In this document: piece by piece, positions 1 through 13,638 of the stretch | How the letters are laid out: each line of letters opens with the position of its first letter | How positions within the stretch are numbered: the first letter of the stretch is position 1 | Source: Caryophanales bacterium | GTDB taxonomy: Bacteria > Bacillota > Bacilli > JARBTR01 | Reading direction: 5' to 3' | Assembly (NCBI GenBank): GCA_029240105.1 | Contig: JARBTR010000011.1 | Location: forward strand, 1 to 64,000 | DNA: 64,000 nucleotides | Made by a program: the position numbers and the translations under genes | Notes under the pieces: generated by a model | Database searches by the model: none | What the model was told of the DNA's origin: nothing | The model's input: only the letters and a program-made list of their open reading frames with translations

Positions 1-79
1 CCGGACCTACTGGCGGCGCTGGGTTTGCTTTACCTGCGTTGATCTGTAGCTTTACGATTTTAATAACCTTTTTTGCCAC
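1..79 (-). CDS. rplK: 50S ribosomal protein L11, N-terminal part (truncated by window edge)
   Basis: Reverse strand from GTG at 79: [26 protein letters not shown], the L11 N-terminus; RBS aaggaggtg upstream. Confidence 0.95.
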   Translation of the reverse strand, partial: MAKKVIKIVKLQINAGKANPAPPVGP

Positions 80-214
80 GAGACACACCTCCTTATTCTA
101 CGTGTTGTGGTTAATTGGGCATTGGTTTTTTACCCTCCCACACATGGCTTTTTCTACTTCTATTAAAAGTTAGAAAAAGGTATGTTAAACGCCTTATTAA
201 ATAAGGCAGACTAA

Positions 215-262
215 CCTTTGGAATTTTATCACTTTTTCAATTTAAAATCAATCGTTTTTCTA
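215..262 (-). promoter_or_regulatory. Probable sigma-A promoter for rplK operon
   Basis: Minus-strand TTGATT-17 nt-TAAAAT in the nusG-rplK intergenic region. Confidence 0.55.
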
Positions 263-402
263 ATCGCGCAAAATTTAAATTGATTGAAAGTATCTATCTA
301 CTTACTTTGATGCGGTGCTCTCCAGACCAGGATCTTGTTGAATCCTTGCTTAACAAGGAGCCCTTTTAAAAACAGATGACACTAAGATAGTACCGTTTTC
401 TA

Positions 403-936
403 TTAGATTTTAACTACAGAAGCAAAATCTAATTCCGCTGGAACTTCACGACCTAAAATATCAATAAACAATGTTAATTTGCCTTTCACAGCGTCAACTG
501 ATTGAACTTTAGCAGTGTAATCTGCAAACGGACCATCTAGTACTGTTACTACATCCCCAACTACAAAGTCATGTTCTACTGGAATTGAGTAACCCATCAT
601 TGAAAGGATTTTAGTAGCTTCTTCTGGTAATAATGGATTTGGTTTAGATCCCGAACCAGCTGAACCAACAAAACCCGTAACGTTCGGTGTATTACGAACC
701 ACGTACCATGATTCATCCGTCATGATCATCTCAACCAAAACATAACCTGGGAATATTTTTTTCTTTAGTTGTTTTTTAATCCCTGTTTTCGTTTCTGTTT
801 CATAATCTTCTTCAGCAACGATGATTCTGAAAATATAATCAGACATCCCCATTGTTTCTACTCTTTTTTCTAAGTTTTGTTTTACTCTGTTTTCATAACC
901 AGAATAAGTGTGTACAACATACCATAGTTTTTCCAT
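403..936 (-). CDS. nusG: Transcription termination/antitermination protein NusG
   Basis: MEKLWYVVHTYSGYENRVKQNLEKR...; start moved from the ORF-track start (1017) to the ATG at 936 with RBS aggagg. Confidence 0.96.
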   Translation of the reverse strand: MEKLWYVVHTYSGYENRVKQNLEKRVETMGMSDYIFRIIVAEEDYETETKTGIKKQLKKKIFPGYVLVEMIMTDESWYVVRNTPNVTGFVGSAGSGSKPNPLLPEEATKILSMMGYSIPVEHDFVVGDVVTVLDGPFADYTAKVQSVDAVKGKLTLFIDILGREVPAELDFASVVKI

Positions 937-1072
937 ACTGTATCCTCCTATATAGACATTACCATTATGTATTTTTTTCCAAAATAAAAAACCCTCACAG
1001 AAGGGTTTTGTACTCAAAATTTATAATCAGATAATAGCATTTATCTTAATCTAAATCAACTAATAGATTGGA

Positions 1073-1255
1073 TTATTCAATCACCAGGCGAATCAACTCA
1101 GAGAATCCCAAGTCGATTATTGCAAAAAAGACCATCATAATTACTACAGTTACCATAACGGTAATTGTAGATTTAACTAATTCTTCTCTTTTTGGCCAAC
1201 TTGTTTTTCTCATTTCACGCGCTACACCACGGAAAAAATCAGCAATTCGTTCCAT
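1073..1255 (-). CDS. secE: Preprotein translocase subunit SecE
   Basis: 60 aa single-TM protein between rpmG and nusG; MERIADFFRGVAREMRKTSWPKREELVKST. Confidence 0.95.
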   Translation of the reverse strand: MERIADFFRGVAREMRKTSWPKREELVKSTITVMVTVVIMMVFFAIIDLGFSELIRLVIE

Positions 1256-1284
1256 CTCGAAACCTCCAACTCGTGTAAAATAGG

Positions 1285-1428
1285 CTATATTGTTTGTTTA
1301 TGAATATTATGGGCATTACATGTCTTACAAAACTTTTTGATCTCTAAACGAGTGGTTTTGTCTTTGGTTTCCGGAACATTATAGTTTCTAGAACCACATT
1401 TTTCACATGCCAAAATCATTCTTTTCAT
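1285..1428 (-). CDS. rpmG: 50S ribosomal protein L33
   Basis: Not in ORF track; read by hand: MKRMILACEKCGSRNYNVPETKDKTTRLEIKKFCKTCNAHNIHKQTI (CxxC...CxxC zinc motif). Confidence 0.93.
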   Translation of the reverse strand: MKRMILACEKCGSRNYNVPETKDKTTRLEIKKFCKTCNAHNIHKQTI

Positions 1429-1550
1429 TTGATTACCCTGACTCTCTAACCTTGTTACTGTATCATGCGCGTTTTCTTATGTCAATAAAACCTTTTAAAA
1501 TAACTTACGCACAATTTTCATTCGTATTATTTTAACAACAATGTTTTCTT

Positions 1551-2192
1551 TTATTTTTTATTGAAAATTTTATCAAGCTTTTTCTTAATTCTCTGCACTG
1601 AATTGTCAACCGACTTTAGCGGACAGTCTAAAATATCTGCTATCTCCTGATAGGACTTCTCTTCTATTTTTAGTATTAGTACCTGCTTTTCTAAATCACT
1701 CAACGCCTCATTTACCTTAGCATTGACAATTTCAGACTGTTCTTTCAAAAGAACTATTTCCTCTGGGCTTACACTTTCTATTTCTACTAAAACATCTATT
1801 AGTGTCTTTTCTACCTCTTCCTCTTCCATCATCGGCTTATCCAATGAAACGTAAGTGTTTAATGGGGTATGTTTTTTTCTAGAGGCTGATTTTACTGCAG
1901 TAATAGCATGACGAGTAATGCATACATCAGCAAAATTGATGAATGAACATTTTTTTTCGTCATTATAATCCCGTATTGCTTTGAATAAACCTATCATTCC
2001 CTCTTGAATGACATCTTCTTTTGTAGCTCCTACTAAATAAAATGGCTTCACTTTTTTCCGAACAAACTTTGCATATTTCTGTATTAAGAAATCTTGGGCA
2101 TCGCAGTCCCCAGCCTGAATTAACGTTACTATTTGCTCATCAGATAAGCAGTCATAATCTGTTTTACTTCTGATTTCCACACCTGTAGACAT
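1551..2192 (-). CDS. sigH: RNA polymerase sporulation sigma factor SigH
   Basis: Sigma-70 region 2/4; canonical position upstream of rpmG-secE-nusG. Confidence 0.93.
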   Translation of the reverse strand: MSTGVEIRSKTDYDCLSDEQIVTLIQAGDCDAQDFLIQKYAKFVRKKVKPFYLVGATKEDVIQEGMIGLFKAIRDYNDEKKCSFINFADVCITRHAITAVKSASRKKHTPLNTYVSLDKPMMEEEEVEKTLIDVLVEIESVSPEEIVLLKEQSEIVNAKVNEALSDLEKQVLILKIEEKSYQEIADILDCPLKSVDNSVQRIKKKLDKIFNKK

Positions 2193-2293
2193 TTAGATCC
2201 CCCATTCTTGTTCTATCATTATATTGAAACCATACTAATCAACAAAATAAATTGCTTAAAATATACGAAAAGCACTGCTCTATCTTTTATAGA

Positions 2294-3037
2294 TCACAAA
2301 GGGTTACGTTGACGATAGACTTCGTACATTAATAGACTCGCCGCCACAGATGCGTTCAGAGACGTTACATGTCCTACCATTGGAAGATGAATAAGAAAAT
2401 CACACTTTTCTTTAACGATTCGACTCATACCCTTACCTTCTGATCCAATTACGATTGCTAGTGGTAAAGTACCATCTAATTTTCTGTAATCCTGGCTCTT
2501 TGCCGCATCTGTACCTGCGATCCAAAGACCTTGCTTTTTTAATTGATCTATTGTTTGAGCAAGATTTGTTACTCTAGCAACTGGCACATGTTCAATCGCT
2601 CCAGTTGAAGATTTTGCAACAGTTGTTGTCAAACCTACAGACCGTCGTTTTGGAATAATGACACCATGTACACCAATTGCATCTGATGTTCTTAGTATAG
2701 ATCCTAAGTTATGAGGATCCTCTAATTCATCAAGGATTAGTAGAAATGGAGTTTCATTCCGACCTGCAGCTTTGGCAAGTATATCGTCAACTTCTGCATA
2801 TTGGTACGCTGTCACTTGAGCGACAATGCCTTGATGATTCCCCTGAACCATTTGATCCAATCGTTGCTTAGCAACATTTTGAACAACTATTTTTCGTTCA
2901 TTTGCTAGATTTAAAATTGAGCTAATTTGCCCCTTATTAATTCCTTCTTGAATCCATATTTTATGAATATCTCGGTCTGTTCTTAGTGTTTCCAGAACAG
3001 AATTTCGCCCCATAATTAAGTCGTTATCCATTCTCAT
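2294..3037 (-). CDS. rlmB: 23S rRNA (guanosine-2'-O-)-methyltransferase RlmB
   Basis: SpoU-family motifs ([50 protein letters not shown]); likely start [14 protein letters not shown]. Confidence 0.94.
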   Translation of the reverse strand: MRMDNDLIMGRNSVLETLRTDRDIHKIWIQEGINKGQISSILNLANERKIVVQNVAKQRLDQMVQGNHQGIVAQVTAYQYAEVDDILAKAAGRNETPFLLILDELEDPHNLGSILRTSDAIGVHGVIIPKRRSVGLTTTVAKSSTGAIEHVPVARVTNLAQTIDQLKKQGLWIAGTDAAKSQDYRKLDGTLPLAIVIGSEGKGMSRIVKEKCDFLIHLPMVGHVTSLNASVAASLLMYEVYRQRNPL

Positions 3038-3443
3038 TTCCTTTTCTACAGAAATTGATTGTTTCATGCACAATTTCTGTTAGCCTTTTTTCTTGTCCAG
3101 TTAAAAATAAATGTCCTATTAGCGCCTCAAATCCAGTTGCATAATTATATGTCGTAACATCCGTATTTTTCGGTATAGTACCTGACTTAGCGTTTCGACC
3201 ACGTTTAACGATAAGGATTTCCTCATCGGATAAAAATTCTGTTTCAACTAGATAGCGAACCGATGCACATTGAGCTTTGGCAGAGACATATTTTGTTGAC
3301 TCGCGGTGTAACTTGTTCGGTTTTACTTGTCCGGTCACCAGAAGGTGATTACGAACAAAAACTTCGTAAACGGCGTCACCCATATATGCAAAAGCAAGAC
3401 TACCCAAACTCTTTTCTTCAACTTTCGGAAGATCAGTCCACAT
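3024..3443 (-). CDS. mrnC: Mini-ribonuclease 3
   Basis: [23 protein letters not shown]; canonical cysS-mrnC-rlmB order. Confidence 0.93.
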   Translation of the reverse strand: MWTDLPKVEEKSLGSLAFAYMGDAVYEVFVRNHLLVTGQVKPNKLHRESTKYVSAKAQCASVRYLVETEFLSDEEILIVKRGRNAKSGTIPKNTDVTTYNYATGFEALIGHLFLTGQEKRLTEIVHETINFCRKGNENG

Positions 3444-3539
3444 AGATTATCCTCTTTTTCCCTCAATTATTAACCTGAAAGGTTGACTATGCTAAAAGCA
3501 AAATCTCTCCTAAAACACAGTGGTAGTTTTCTAATCTTC

Positions 3540-4934
3540 TTATGAAAGGCGTTTCCAACGCGTACCTTGTGCTGTATCTTCTAGAACAATATTCATTTCT
3601 TTTAATTGATCGCGAATTTCATCCGAACGCTTAAAATCTCTATTTTTTCTAGCTTCAATTCTTTCTTCAATGAGATTTTCAACTAATTCATCTATATTTT
3701 CTTCTAATTCAAGTTTTAAACCTAAGACATTGAAAAGAGTCTCAAATTCATTAAGGAACTCTTGAACAACTTGCTTCGTTGTATTTTTTTCTAAAAGATA
3801 ATAATTACCTTGTTTAGATAGTTCGAACAAAGCTGAAACCGCATTTGCAGTGTTAAAATCATCATCCATCGCAGTCTCAAATTGAGATCTAATATCTTTT
3901 AATTTTTCTATCCAAACTTGGTCATTTTCCGTTAAATCTGTACTTGCTTCTTGACGGTGCTTTAAATTCTGGTAAGTTGTACGAAGGCGATCTAAAGAAT
4001 TTTTAGCACTTTCCAATAAGTCTAATGAATAATTTATTGGATTACGATAATGAACGGATAGCATTAGGAATCTAAAGACTTGTGGATCAAATTCCTTTAT
4101 CATTTCATGTACCGTTAAAAAATTCCCAAGTGATTTAGACATTTTTTCATTGTCGATATTAAGGAATCCATTATGCATCCAATAACGTGCAAACGGTTTC
4201 CCAGTTAATGCTTCAGATTGGGCAATTTCATTTTCATGGTGTGGAAAAGTTAGGTCTTGTCCACCTGCATGTATATCTATTGTATCCCCTAAATATTTAC
4301 GTGCCATTGCAGAGCATTCAATATGCCAACCAGGACGACCATATCCCCATGGACTTTCCCAATAAATCTCACCAGGCTTAGCTGCTTTCCATAAAGCAAA
4401 ATCCAACGGATCTTCTTTCTTATCTCCAGTTTCAACGCGAGCGCCAACTTTTAGCTCATCCACCGATTGGTGAGAGAGTTTTCCATAACCTGCAAATTTA
4501 CGGGTTCTGTAATAGACATCACCTTCTGACTCATATGCCATACCTTTATTTATAAGTTCTCCAACAAACTCGATAATTAAATCCATATGATCCATCACGC
4601 GTGGGTGGTGTGTAGCTTTTCGGCAACCAAGAGCTGCTGTATCATTAAAGAACGCTTCAATAAATCGTTCAGCGACAGTAGGAACATCTAGTTTTAATTC
4701 GTTTGCAGCATGAATCAATTTATCATCAACATCGGTGAAATTACTTATAAAATTAACCTCATACCCCTTATATTCTAGGTAATTTCTAATTGTATCAAAC
4801 GCAATATACGAACGGCCGTTACCAATATGAATGTAATTGTACACGGTTGGTCCGCATACGTACATTTTTACTTTACCAGGTTCCAGTGGGATAAAATCTT
4901 CTTTTTGCCGAGTAAGTGTATTGTAAATTTTCAT
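3540..4934 (-). CDS. cysS: Cysteinyl-tRNA synthetase
   Basis: HIGN and KMSKS motifs, 464 aa. Confidence 0.97.
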   Translation of the reverse strand: MKIYNTLTRQKEDFIPLEPGKVKMYVCGPTVYNYIHIGNGRSYIAFDTIRNYLEYKGYEVNFISNFTDVDDKLIHAANELKLDVPTVAERFIEAFFNDTAALGCRKATHHPRVMDHMDLIIEFVGELINKGMAYESEGDVYYRTRKFAGYGKLSHQSVDELKVGARVETGDKKEDPLDFALWKAAKPGEIYWESPWGYGRPGWHIECSAMARKYLGDTIDIHAGGQDLTFPHHENEIAQSEALTGKPFARYWMHNGFLNIDNEKMSKSLGNFLTVHEMIKEFDPQVFRFLMLSVHYRNPINYSLDLLESAKNSLDRLRTTYQNLKHRQEASTDLTENDQVWIEKLKDIRSQFETAMDDDFNTANAVSALFELSKQGNYYLLEKNTTKQVVQEFLNEFETLFNVLGLKLELEENIDELVENLIEERIEARKNRDFKRSDEIRDQLKEMNIVLEDTAQGTRWKRLS

Positions 4935-4935
4935 T

Positions 4936-5577
4936 TTAGATATCTCCTTTACTTTCTGATAGCATTTCCTTTAATCGCTCAATTTCTTGTTCTAATCTTA
5001 AAAATCTTTCTGCGGTTGGATCTGGCATATTCATATGATCCAAATCTTTCCCGACTCGTTTACCTTCACGCACAACTATTTTCCCTGGGATACCCACTAC
5101 TGTAGAATTTGGTGGAACTTCATTCAATACAACTGCATTTGCACCGATTTTTGAGTTTTCCCCAACTGTAAAAGAGCCAAGTACTTTTGCACCCGATGCT
5201 ATTACCACGTTATCTCCAATTGTTGGATGACGTTTGCCGCATTCCTTTCCAGTTCCTCCAAGTGTAACACCCTGATAAATTGTAACATTATCCCCAATTT
5301 GACATGTTTCTCCTATTACAACACCATTTCCGTGGTCTATAAAAAATTTACGACCAATTTTGGCAGCTGGATGGATTTCAATTTGAGTTATCAGTCTACT
5401 TGTTTGAGAAATAACACGTGCAGTAAAAAGAAACCCCTTTTTATACAAATAATGTCCTATTCGATGAAGCCAAAGAGCATGTAAACCTGAATAGGTTAGC
5501 ATGACTTCAAGAAAATTTCTGGCAGCAGGGTCTTGCTCTAAAACATTTTCAACGTCTTCCTTTAATCGTTTAAACAT
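4936..5577 (-). CDS. cysE: Serine O-acetyltransferase
   Basis: Hexapeptide repeat acyltransferase, [31 protein letters not shown]. Confidence 0.96.
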   Translation of the reverse strand: MFKRLKEDVENVLEQDPAARNFLEVMLTYSGLHALWLHRIGHYLYKKGFLFTARVISQTSRLITQIEIHPAAKIGRKFFIDHGNGVVIGETCQIGDNVTIYQGVTLGGTGKECGKRHPTIGDNVVIASGAKVLGSFTVGENSKIGANAVVLNEVPPNSTVVGIPGKIVVREGKRVGKDLDHMNMPDPTAERFLRLEQEIERLKEMLSESKGDI

Positions 5578-5711
5578 TTAATCACCCTTTTCAATTAAAT
5601 CTAATTTAAGTAGCGTCTACCTTTTCTGTCCATAGCGTAATACAAGTTCTAAATAGAGGACGTCCCCAAAAAAATCATCACTTCGTAACGATAGACACAT
5701 ATAAAACAAAT

Positions 5712-5990
5712 AACGCCCCTGCACCCATAGGGTACAGAGGCGTAGTACGCGGTTCCACTCTGTTTGGAAAACACTTAAAAAGCACTTCCCAACTCAAACT
5801 CCGTAACGTGGAAGGACGCCTTGTTTACTCATTCTCTTCAAATTTTTAACCAAGGGCTCCAAGGTGCATTTCAAAATTCATCCTTTAAACCACTCACACC
5901 AATGTGGTTCTCTCTTTAAAAGTAGAAAGTTTACTTATCCCTGTCATTGCTTTTTTTATAGAATCTTTGTAAAAAACTTTGTGTTACATA
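5712..5990 (-). promoter_or_regulatory. T-box leader (Cys-specific, controls cysE-cysS)
   Basis: Reverse strand contains GAGTGGAACCGCG (T-box antiterminator sequence, 5749-5762), terminator ACGCCTCTGTACCCtatGGGTGCAGGGGCGT, and a putative specifier TGC (Cys) in GAAATGCACC near 5866. Confidence 0.88.
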
Positions 5991-6070
5991 CTATATACTA
6001 TTTTCAAAAAAATGTTAACCCATTAAGAAAGAAACTAAATGAGTCTGCAACCTTTATTTTAAAATTAGTT

Positions 6071-7537
6071 CTAGAATTCTACACTCAAATTTTGTTTTAA
6101 ACGGTTTATTACTTTTTCACGACCTAGCAATTCAATCGATTTCATTAAATCAGGACCATGCACCTGTCCAAAGATTGCTACACGCACTGGCATAAAAAGG
6201 TTTTTTCCCTTTTGACCGGTTGTTGATTGAACACGTTTCATTGCAGATTGAACTTCCTCAGCAACAAAATTTTCTATCGTTTTTACTTCTTCCAGGAATG
6301 CCGCAAGAACAGTTGGAACTGTTTCTCCCGCTAAAACTTCTTTTGCTTCATCGTCAAATTTTAATTCATCTTGAAAGAATAAATTTGATAAATCAACGAT
6401 TTCTGCGCCAAAACTCATATAGTCTTTATAAATTGCTACAAGTTTATGAACCCATTCCGTTTCTTCTGCTGACATTTCAGAAGAAACACGCCCCGCTTGG
6501 ACTAAGTGAGGAAGAACCAACTCAACGACTTTTTCAACATCTGCTTTTTTCATATATTGATTGTTGAGATATGACAATTTTTGACGATCAAACATAGCTG
6601 GTGATGTCGATAATCTAGAAGAATCAAAAATTTCTTCCAATTCTTTCAAAGAAAAGATTTCTTGTTCACCACCTGGGTGCCATCCTAACAAGGCAATGAA
6701 GTTAACCATTGCTTCCGGTAAAAATCCTAAATTTTTATATTGCTCAATAAACTGAATAACAGACTCATCACGTTTACTTAACTTTTTATGGTTTTCATTC
6801 ACAATCAATGTCATATGTCCAAAAGTTGGCGCATCCCAACCAAACACTTCGTAGAGCATCAACTGCTTAGGTGTATTGGTTAAATGTTCCTCCCCACGAA
6901 GAACATGAGTAATTTTCATTAAATGATCATCTATGACAACAGCATAGTTATACGTTGGAATACCATCTTTTTTAACGATTACCCAATCCCCAAAGACGTC
7001 CGATTCGAAACTAACTTGCTTTTTTATCATGTCCGTAAACGTATATGTCTTTCCAGAGGGAACTGCAAAACGGATACTTGGCATACGTCCTTCTGCTTGC
7101 AATGCGTCTTTTTGTTCAGCAGTAAGATGACGACATTTGCCAGAATACGCCGGATTTTCTCCGCGCTCCACTTGACCTTCACGTTCCGCCTCTAATTCTT
7201 CTTCAGTGCAATAACATTTATAAGCATAACCTTTTTCTAGTAACTCATCTGTGTACTTTTGATACATGTCCAGACGTTCCATTTGACGATAAGGTCCAAA
7301 TGGACCACCGATATCTGAACTCTCATCCCAATTGATTCCCAGCCATTTTAAATGTTTAAACTGGCTTTCTTCTCCGCCTTCAACATTTCGTTTTTGGTCA
7401 GTGTCCTCAATACGAATAATAAATTTGCCGCCAGCATTTCTAGCAAACAAATAATTAAACAAAGCAGTTCTTGTGTTCCCAATATGTAAATGCCCGGTTG
7501 GACTCGGCGCGTAACGCACTCGAATTTCATTTGACAT
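6071..7537 (-). CDS. gltX: Glutamyl-tRNA synthetase
   Basis: [26 protein letters not shown] and KLSKRD motifs. Confidence 0.97.
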   Translation of the reverse strand: MSNEIRVRYAPSPTGHLHIGNTRTALFNYLFARNAGGKFIIRIEDTDQKRNVEGGEESQFKHLKWLGINWDESSDIGGPFGPYRQMERLDMYQKYTDELLEKGYAYKCYCTEEELEAEREGQVERGENPAYSGKCRHLTAEQKDALQAEGRMPSIRFAVPSGKTYTFTDMIKKQVSFESDVFGDWVIVKKDGIPTYNYAVVIDDHLMKITHVLRGEEHLTNTPKQLMLYEVFGWDAPTFGHMTLIVNENHKKLSKRDESVIQFIEQYKNLGFLPEAMVNFIALLGWHPGGEQEIFSLKELEEIFDSSRLSTSPAMFDRQKLSYLNNQYMKKADVEKVVELVLPHLVQAGRVSSEMSAEETEWVHKLVAIYKDYMSFGAEIVDLSNLFFQDELKFDDEAKEVLAGETVPTVLAAFLEEVKTIENFVAEEVQSAMKRVQSTTGQKGKNLFMPVRVAIFGQVHGPDLMKSIELLGREKVINRLKQNLSVEF

Positions 7538-7669
7538 AATAAACCTCCTACAAAATAAATACTTGTAATAGTGTATACTATTCAGTCTTAACTCGCTAGT
7601 CTATACATTAAATTTACCTTTTCATAAAAACAGTTCCTTCACTTTTTTGGAATAGGAACTGTTTAAAGT

Positions 7670-8146
7670 CTATTTCTTCATTAAAAGGACGATAGCCTGT
7701 GCCGCTATACCTTCACCGCGACCTGTAAAACCTAACTTTTCGGTAGTTGTAGCTTTTATATTAACATTCTCTAATTCTGTTTCTAACAAATTCGCAATGA
7801 TTCCGCGCATTTGAGGAATGAAAGGCAACATCTTAGGTCTTTGTGCAATAATTGTACAATCGACATTTCCCAGGAAATATCCCTTTCTTTTTACAATTTC
7901 CCAACAATGCGATAAAAGAAGCTTTGAATCAGCATCCTTATTCGACATATCCGTATCTGGAAAATGTTTACCGATATCCCCTTCGCCAACCGCTCCCAAA
8001 ATTGCATCTGTAATTGCATGTAATAGAACATCTGCGTCAGAATGTCCAAGCAAACCTTTCTCATACGGAATCGAAACACCACCTATAATTAAAGGACGAT
8101 TTTCTACCAATTGATGCACATCAAACCCTTGTCCAACTTTAAACAT
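7670..8146 (-). CDS. ispF: 2-C-methyl-D-erythritol 2,4-cyclodiphosphate synthase
   Basis: [48 protein letters not shown]. Confidence 0.97.
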   Translation of the reverse strand: MFKVGQGFDVHQLVENRPLIIGGVSIPYEKGLLGHSDADVLLHAITDAILGAVGEGDIGKHFPDTDMSNKDADSKLLLSHCWEIVKRKGYFLGNVDCTIIAQRPKMLPFIPQMRGIIANLLETELENVNIKATTTEKLGFTGRGEGIAAQAIVLLMKK

Positions 8147-8827
8147 CTAGTTGCTCCTCTTTTTTAATATTGCCTCAGCGAATAGTATATCTTCTTTTGT
8201 AGTTATTTTTATATTTTCATAATTGCCTTCAGTAACAGAAACTGACAAACCTATTTTTTCAACTAAGCTAGAATCATCTGTCCCTAAATATCCGGTTTCA
8301 TCTGCCCAACTATGTGCTTGTTTTAAAACTTCAGTCCTAAAAGCTTGAGGAGTTTGAATTGACCAAAGGTTATCTCTTTCGACAGTTTCTGTTATTGTTA
8401 ACCCATCAGTCTTTTTAATTGTATCCTTAACTCGAACTGCTAAAACCGTACTACCCATCTTACGAGCGCATTCAACAAGTTCTTGAATCTGATTATGATT
8501 TATAAAAGGGCGAGCACCATCATGTACAAGGATTATTTTTGTATCTTTAGAAACTGCCTCTAGTCCATTTCGAACACTGTACTGTCTTTCTGAACCACCA
8601 TTTACATAAGTTATTTTAGACTTTTTATCGGCAAAAATTCGATCACATATACATTTTTCCTCAGGCTTGATAGCTAAAATTACTTTTCGGCAATAAGGAT
8701 CCGAAAGAAAAACCTCAACCGTTCTCTGAATTATTGTTTTTCCATCAAGGTCTATAAACAACTTATTAAATATTTCACCCATTCTTTTCCCGGAACCAGC
8801 AGCAGGAATGATTACTTCATAGTGCAT
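8147..8827 (-). CDS. ispD: 2-C-methyl-D-erythritol 4-phosphate cytidylyltransferase
   Basis: MHYEVIIPAAGSGKRMGE...; overlaps ispF start; start moved to 8827. Confidence 0.95.
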   Translation of the reverse strand: MHYEVIIPAAGSGKRMGEIFNKLFIDLDGKTIIQRTVEVFLSDPYCRKVILAIKPEEKCICDRIFADKKSKITYVNGGSERQYSVRNGLEAVSKDTKIILVHDGARPFINHNQIQELVECARKMGSTVLAVRVKDTIKKTDGLTITETVERDNLWSIQTPQAFRTEVLKQAHSWADETGYLGTDDSSLVEKIGLSVSVTEGNYENIKITTKEDILFAEAILKKRSN

Positions 8828-8952
8828 TTTCTCACCGATTTTCATTAAATAATAGTAAAAAAGGCGAGCACACGATCCATGTAAGATTCGTGAACTCACC
8901 CCGATTATACAATAAAATTTTACATTTTACATTATTGCTACAAACGTAGCTT

Positions 8953-10485
8953 TTATTCCCATTCAATTGTTGAAGGTGGTTTTGAAGTAATATCATAAAC
9001 AATTCGATTAATTCCATTTACTTCGTTAACAATTCTTGTTGAAATTGAAGCAAGTACTTCATAAGGAATTCTGAACCAGTCTGATGTCATTCCATCAACG
9101 CTTTCAACTGCTCTTAAAGCTAGTGTTTCCGAATACGTTCTTTCGTCCCCCATTACTCCCACACTTTTCACACCTGTGAGAACAGCAAAGTACTGCCAAA
9201 TTTCAGTAGAAAGGCCAGCTTTTTTGATTTCTTCTCTCATAATAAAATCTGCTTCTCTCAATACATGAAGTCTTTCTTCGTCAATTTCACCTATAATTCT
9301 TATGGCAAGACCCGGCCCCGGGAAAGGTTGTCTCGATACAATACTTTCAGGTATTTCAAGCTCTCTTCCCACGTTTCTTACTTCATCTTTAAAGAGCTCT
9401 CTAAGTGGTTCAACCAATTTAAACTGAAGATCTTCAGGTAAGCCACCTACATTGTGGTGACTCTTAATTGTTGCTGATGTTGATGTTCCACTTTCAACAA
9501 CGTCTGGATAAATAGTTCCTTGAACAAGAAAGTCAACTCCTTCAAGTTTCCCCGCTTCTTCCTCGAATACTCGAATAAACTCTTCTCCAATAATTTTTCT
9601 TTTTTGTTCAGGATCTGAAATCCCTGAAAGTTTGGACAAAAACCTCTCGCTCGCATCAACCATAATCAAATTCATATCAAATTGTTCTTTAAAAGTCTTG
9701 TAAACTTCCTCTGCTTCACCTTTTCTCAATAAACCATGATCTACAAACACGCAAGTTAGATTTTTTTGAACTGCTCTATGCACAAGAACTGCCGCTACAG
9801 AAGAATCAACTCCACCCGAAAGAGCACAAAGTACTTTCTTATCACCAAGTTCTTGTTTCAACTCTTCTATTTTGCTCTCTGCAAAAGAAGACATGCTCCA
9901 ATCACCCTTAAGATCACAAACATTGAATAAAAAATTCTCAATAATTTTCTGGCCGAACCTAGAGTGCTTAACCTCAGGGTGAAACTGAAGACCGTATATC
10001 CTTAGCGATTCGTTTTCAATTGCAGCATTTGGGCAACTCTCACTTGTTGCAATCGATTTAAACCCTTCAGGCAGTTCAGAAACATGGAATGTATGACTCA
10101 TCCAACAAACACTTTCCATTGGTAATCCTTCAAAAATCGGAGAAGTCTTATCGATTTGAATAGTTGTATTTCCATATTCTCTAGCACTTGCCTGCTCCAC
10201 ATTTCCACCAAGTACATGGGCAATTAGTTGTTGTCCATAACAAATGCCCAGAATCGGAATCCCTAATCCTAGCAATTCTTTTGGAACACTTGGCGCTCCC
10301 TCATCATTTACATTGTTTGGGCCACCTGTAAAAACAATTGCCTTTGGTGCTTTTTCTTTGATCCATGAAACCTCTGTATGCCAAGGAATAATCTCGCAGT
10401 ACACATGACACTCTCTTATTCTTCTAGCAATAAGTTGATTGTACTGACCTCCAAAATCTAAAATTAATACTAATTCTTTATCCAT
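8953..10485 (-). CDS. guaA: GMP synthase (glutamine-hydrolysing)
   Basis: GATase class I (GICYGQQL) + SGGVDSS PP-loop. Confidence 0.98.
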   Translation of the reverse strand: MDKELVLILDFGGQYNQLIARRIRECHVYCEIIPWHTEVSWIKEKAPKAIVFTGGPNNVNDEGAPSVPKELLGLGIPILGICYGQQLIAHVLGGNVEQASAREYGNTTIQIDKTSPIFEGLPMESVCWMSHTFHVSELPEGFKSIATSESCPNAAIENESLRIYGLQFHPEVKHSRFGQKIIENFLFNVCDLKGDWSMSSFAESKIEELKQELGDKKVLCALSGGVDSSVAAVLVHRAVQKNLTCVFVDHGLLRKGEAEEVYKTFKEQFDMNLIMVDASERFLSKLSGISDPEQKRKIIGEEFIRVFEEEAGKLEGVDFLVQGTIYPDVVESGTSTSATIKSHHNVGGLPEDLQFKLVEPLRELFKDEVRNVGRELEIPESIVSRQPFPGPGLAIRIIGEIDEERLHVLREADFIMREEIKKAGLSTEIWQYFAVLTGVKSVGVMGDERTYSETLALRAVESVDGMTSDWFRIPYEVLASISTRIVNEVNGINRIVYDITSKPPSTIEWE

Positions 10486-10494
10486 TTTTGCTCC

Positions 10495-11994
<1,500 letters not shown>

Positions 11995-12011
11995 TCATAT
12001 GGGTAAATAAA

Positions 12012-12140
12012 AAAAACATACTACTCCCTTGAGTGAGGGCGTAGTATGCAAGAAGGTTGCAAAAAGGCCTCACTCATAGTCGGAGATTTACGGCCTCCTG
12101 TAGATACTCCTGAACCATATTTTCAGGATTATATGAGCAA
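12012..12140 (-). promoter_or_regulatory. Guanine (purine) riboswitch with intrinsic terminator upstream of guaB
   Basis: Reverse strand CTCATATAATCCTGAAAATATGGTTCAGGAGTATCTACAGGAGGCCGTAAATCTCCGACTATGAG (purine aptamer; C in GACTATGAG = guanine type), followed by GCATACTAC...GTAGTATG-TTTTTTT terminator. Confidence 0.96.
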
Positions 12141-12330
12141 GTTATTTAAATATATTTTTACTACTATAGTCGCATCAATTATAAAAGTCAAAGGAATTTT
12201 TTGTAATTTTAAATATTTAAACCTAAATTAAAATTGGAAAAACAGTTGAAAAACACGTAAACAAAAAAGTTAGAAATTGCTTATAAGTTCCTAAGAACAT
12301 CGCTTTATCATTTGCAAGAAAAAAAGCACC

Positions 12331-12378
12331 TATAACAAAAAAGCAGTATCTAAACCATTGTTTAGATACTGCTAAAAG
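12331..12378 (-). terminator. Intrinsic terminator downstream of yacL
   Basis: AGCAGTATCTAAACaatgGTTTAGATACTGCT then TTTTTTG on minus strand. Confidence 0.8.
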
Positions 12379-12403
12379 GGATTTATTGTATTATAGCTAA
12401 AAA

Positions 12404-13498
12404 TTAACTACCTGTTTTTTGTTGCGGTTTTGCAAAAATCATTCTACCCGCAGATGTTTGTAATACAGAAGTCACTGTAACTCGGATGTTTTTTCCTACA
12501 AAATTCTTACCATCATCAACTACAATCATCGTTCCATCATCAAGGTATGCAATTCCTTGATTATGCTCTTTGCCATCTTTGATAACAAGGACTTGCATAT
12601 CTTCCCCAGGTATCACTGCCGGTTTGACTGCATTCGCGAGATCATTGATATTTAACACTTTTACATTCTGGAACTCGCTCACTTTATTTAAGTTGAAATC
12701 GTTTGTTACCAAAATACCGTCTATTTTTTTGGCGAGCCGTATCAATTTTGCATCTACTTCTTGAACTTCAGGAAAATCCCCATCAAACATTTCTACTTTG
12801 ATTGGAATCTCTTTTTGAATTCGATTCAGTATATCCAAACCTCGTCGTCCACGAGCTCTTTTTAAATTGTCAGATGAATCTGCAATATATTGCAATTCTG
12901 ATAGGACAAAATGCGGAATTACAATAGTCCCTTCAAGAAAACCGGTTGAACATATATCCGCGATTCGACCGTCAATAATTACACTTGTATCTAAAATCTT
13001 TTTCTTATTCGCATATAGTTCATCTGCATCGTGTTTTTTACTTTTCTTATTTCCAACGTTGAATAACCCAATGACTTCTTGTCGTTTTTTAATTGCAACA
13101 ACTAACCCAAGGTAGCCTAATACGACCGTTAAAAGCAAAGGTAATACTGTATCTAATATCGGTACTTCTATCGCTGAAAATGGCAAGGTAACTAAAAATG
13201 CAATAATCAAACCTAACAAAAGTCCTAAAGTACCAAACAAGATATCACCAATCGGTGTTTTCACTAACTTTTCTTCAGTCCATTTTATAAAATTTTCTAC
13301 ATAATCGACCATCCAAAAGGTTAGGAAGTAAAACAATAGCGCTCCAATGGTTGCATAAGAGTATGAATTATTAAGTAAAAAATGATGAAATTTTATAAGT
13401 CCAAATAACAAAGGCATTAAAAGTACGCCCAAAGCACCACCAACAATTACAAAGCTTATTTGAATTAATCTTCTTAACATATATCCCCCTCCCTTCAT
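12404..13498 (-). CDS. yacL: PIN/TRAM domain membrane protein (YacL family)
   Basis: Four N-terminal TMs + PIN domain ([23 protein letters not shown]) + TRAM. Confidence 0.93.
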   Translation of the reverse strand: MKGGGYMLRRLIQISFVIVGGALGVLLMPLLFGLIKFHHFLLNNSYSYATIGALLFYFLTFWMVDYVENFIKWTEEKLVKTPIGDILFGTLGLLLGLIIAFLVTLPFSAIEVPILDTVLPLLLTVVLGYLGLVVAIKKRQEVIGLFNVGNKKSKKHDADELYANKKKILDTSVIIDGRIADICSTGFLEGTIVIPHFVLSELQYIADSSDNLKRARGRRGLDILNRIQKEIPIKVEMFDGDFPEVQEVDAKLIRLAKKIDGILVTNDFNLNKVSEFQNVKVLNINDLANAVKPAVIPGEDMQVLVIKDGKEHNQGIAYLDDGTMIVVDDGKNFVGKNIRVTVTSVLQTSAGRMIFAKPQQKTGS

Positions 13499-13638
13499 TT
13501 TGCATTTCTTTATATAAATCTTATGCTACCAGTTATAGGCAATCGAACTGATTCACATATGGAAATTATAAACCTTTTTATTAATTTTTGCTTAAATAAC
13601 CATTTCATTTATACGATGCAAAATAAAATTAGTTTCTA

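Noticed and set aside
852-1034. + strand 60-aa ORF antisense to nusG and its 5' region
   Set aside because: Antisense to a conserved gene, no RBS, low-complexity hydrophobic translation. The same applies to most + strand track ORFs inside minus-strand CDSs (e.g. 1068..1283, 4827..5105, 6220..6567, 19150..19416, 33434..33811, 45181..45654).
5864-6100. + strand 78-aa ORF over the T-box region
   Set aside because: It overlaps the minus-strand T-box leader, which explains the sequence better.
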